Below, piece after piece: positions 7,657 through 8,838 of a stretch of DNA of 8,838 nt (its first letter is position 1; every line of letters begins with the position of its first letter). A model generated the notes under the pieces. That model worked only from the letters and a program-made list of their open reading frames with translations. It made no database searches and had not been told where the DNA came from. The translations under genes were made by a program, and so were the position numbers. Location: NCBI GenBank assembly GCA_947174295.1, contig CAMWIG010000079.1, positions 1 to 8,838 of the forward strand, written 5' to 3'. The stretch comes from an uncultured Alistipes sp. (GTDB lineage Bacteria > Bacteroidota > Bacteroidia > Bacteroidales > Rikenellaceae).

Positions 7657-8838
7657 ATGAAACGCAATATTTTCTGTGCGGCAGCACTCTGTGCCGCGCT
7701 CTTCGTCTGCGCATGCGACGACGACGCTACAAAGGCCGAACCGCTCGCCAATCCATACTCGGCGCTTGCAGCCGAGGCCGAGGGATATCCCGCCTGCATC
7801 GCGGTGAAATACCGCATCGCGGCCGATGCCGTGACTGCCGGCTACCGTTACGGCGTATGCTGGAACACGTCGGGCAGCCCGACCGTCGAGGACGATTTCC
7901 AGTACGGCCCGCAGAAGCCCGCCGGCGGCGAACCGCTCATGCAGGTCATTCCCAACAGTCGTCTGGAATACGGCCGAACCTACTTCTTCCGCACGTTCGT
8001 CATCTCCGACGGCCAGGTGTATTACAGCTCGGAGACTTCGGCGGCGCTGGACGGCGAGTCGCTCGCCCCGATCGAGTTGGAGTGGACGCGCCAGCAGGTG
8101 GCGGGGCTCCCGGACGGTGTGGAGCTCTACAAGACCGTGTCCGACCTGAACGGACGCAAGTTTCAGGCGTGGTACGCCGTCGCCGACTGCGCGGGCGAGG
8201 ATGTCGAGCTGCGCATTCTGGACCCCGGCACGTCGTCGGGCGCGACGGTCGACGAGCAGTTCACCGACGACTGCTACGTGCTGGTCAACGGCGGCCTGTT
8301 CGACTTCGCGACACACGTGCACGACGGTGTGAAGGTCATCGACGGCGTCGTGTCGGGCACGGTGTACGACGCCCGCGGTTCGTGGACGCCGGGCGACGCC
8401 GTGTACGACAGCTGGTATCACGTGACGCGCGGCATATTCGGCGTGGACTACGACGGAAAGCCCTCCGTGATGTGGGCCGGTACGGCCAACGACCGCACGA
8501 TGTACTATTCGCAGCCGCTGCCGACCGTGCGCGGCGAAGCACCCTACGATGCCGTCAGCAGCACGCTGCCGACAGTGCCGACCGAGTGGACGCCACGCTA
8601 TGCCGTGGGCTGCGGCCCGGTCATCATGCGCGGCGGCGAGTGTCTCGTCGACGGTGCCGTGACCGAAAAAGGCTATCAGCTGACCGACTACGAGGTGTGG
8701 ACCGACGGTCTGGCTTCGGCGTCGTATCTGGCCGACCAGACAATCGTCGGCTGTACGGCCGACGGCAGGGTTGTGCTCTTCGTCTGCGACGGCAGAGTCG
8801 AGGGGTTGCGTCTCGGCGCGTCGCACCGGGAGGCTGCG
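7657..8838 (+). CDS. Phosphodiester glycosidase family lipoprotein (NAGPA/DUF2233 domain), 5' part; runs off the window
   Basis: An open frame of 394 codons starts at ATG 7657 and has no stop before the window edge. An in-frame TAA at 7642-7644 rules out a longer upstream start. The protein starts with a lipoprotein-like signal (MKRNIFCAAALCAALFVCAC). Cys20 is the likely lipidation site, with Cys at -2 a little atypical, and it is followed by DDD, consistent with surface export. Residues about 30-130 resemble a fibronectin-III-like module common in Bacteroidetes surface proteins (YRYGVCWNTSGSPTV, LEYGRTYFFRTFV). From about 145 the sequence matches NAGPA/DUF2233: LVNGGLFD (209-216), GCGPVIMRGGE (318-328), and TIVGCTADGRVVLFVCDGR (362-380). 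The family includes the human enzyme that removes N-acetylglucosamine from GlcNAc-1-phosphodiester-mannose. The expected downstream glycine-rich NLDGGGS-type motif lies beyond the window. Gln361 stands where Arg is common before the TxxG stretch. The enzyme class is well supported; the substrate is not. Confidence 0.85.
   Translation, partial: MKRNIFCAAALCAALFVCACDDDATKAEPLANPYSALAAEAEGYPACIAVKYRIAADAVTAGYRYGVCWNTSGSPTVEDDFQYGPQKPAGGEPLMQVIPNSRLEYGRTYFFRTFVISDGQVYYSSETSAALDGESLAPIELEWTRQQVAGLPDGVELYKTVSDLNGRKFQAWYAVADCAGEDVELRILDPGTSSGATVDEQFTDDCYVLVNGGLFDFATHVHDGVKVIDGVVSGTVYDARGSWTPGDAVYDSWYHVTRGIFGVDYDGKPSVMWAGTANDRTMYYSQPLPTVRGEAPYDAVSSTLPTVPTEWTPRYAVGCGPVIMRGGECLVDGAVTEKGYQLTDYEVWTDGLASASYLADQTIVGCTADGRVVLFVCDGRVEGLRLGASHREAA

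Noticed and set aside
7531..8826. Minus-strand open frame of 431 codons opposite the glycosidase gene
   Set aside because: The + strand frame carries a lipoprotein signal and clear NAGPA motifs. The antisense product is low in recognisable motifs, and it crosses the intergenic gap and the end of the third gene.

Overview
The window holds the core of a polysaccharide utilization locus (PUL) from a Bacteroidetes bacterium. All intact genes lie on the + strand and look like one operon: a SusC-type TonB-dependent transporter (303-3449), a SusD-type glycan-binding lipoprotein (3472-5478), a multidomain surface lipoprotein in the SusE/F position (5501-7579), and the first 394 codons of a phosphodiester glycosidase (NAGPA/DUF2233 family) lipoprotein (7657 to the window end, no stop reached). 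The phylum call rests on the susC-susD pair, a Bacteroidetes-type -7 element (TAnnTTTG) upstream, and the lack of Shine-Dalgarno sites. The GC-rich coding with strong G/C preference at third codon positions suggests a high-GC member of Bacteroidales such as Alistipes/Rikenellaceae. The genus is an inference from composition only.

Region by region: 1-108 is GC-rich and is probably the 3' end of an unidentified upstream gene. Positions 103-302 are an AT-rich control region. It has a 14-bp direct repeat with 21-bp periodicity (103-137), a perfect TAnnTTTG -7 element (160-167), and an inferred leader of about 130 nt. The leader carries two 18-codon mini-ORFs and a small cUUCGg hairpin (249-262). 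The four genes follow, with gaps of 22, 22 and 77 bp. The last gap contains inverted repeats.

Proposed working model, from known families: the SusD-like and third-gene lipoproteins capture a glycan at the cell surface. The phosphodiester glycosidase may remove a sugar attached through a phosphodiester. The SusC barrel imports the oligosaccharide with TonB energy. No classical glycoside hydrolase, polysaccharide lyase, sulfatase or recognisable regulator is visible, so the substrate cannot be fixed from this window. The glycosidase hints at a phosphodiester-containing glycan.

I see no RNA genes, insertion sequences, CRISPR arrays or clear rho-independent terminators. The most unusual observations are the control region of the susC-like gene, the three DUF1735-like modules plus a discoidin-like C-terminus in the third gene, and the pairing of a SusCD system with a phosphodiester glycosidase.
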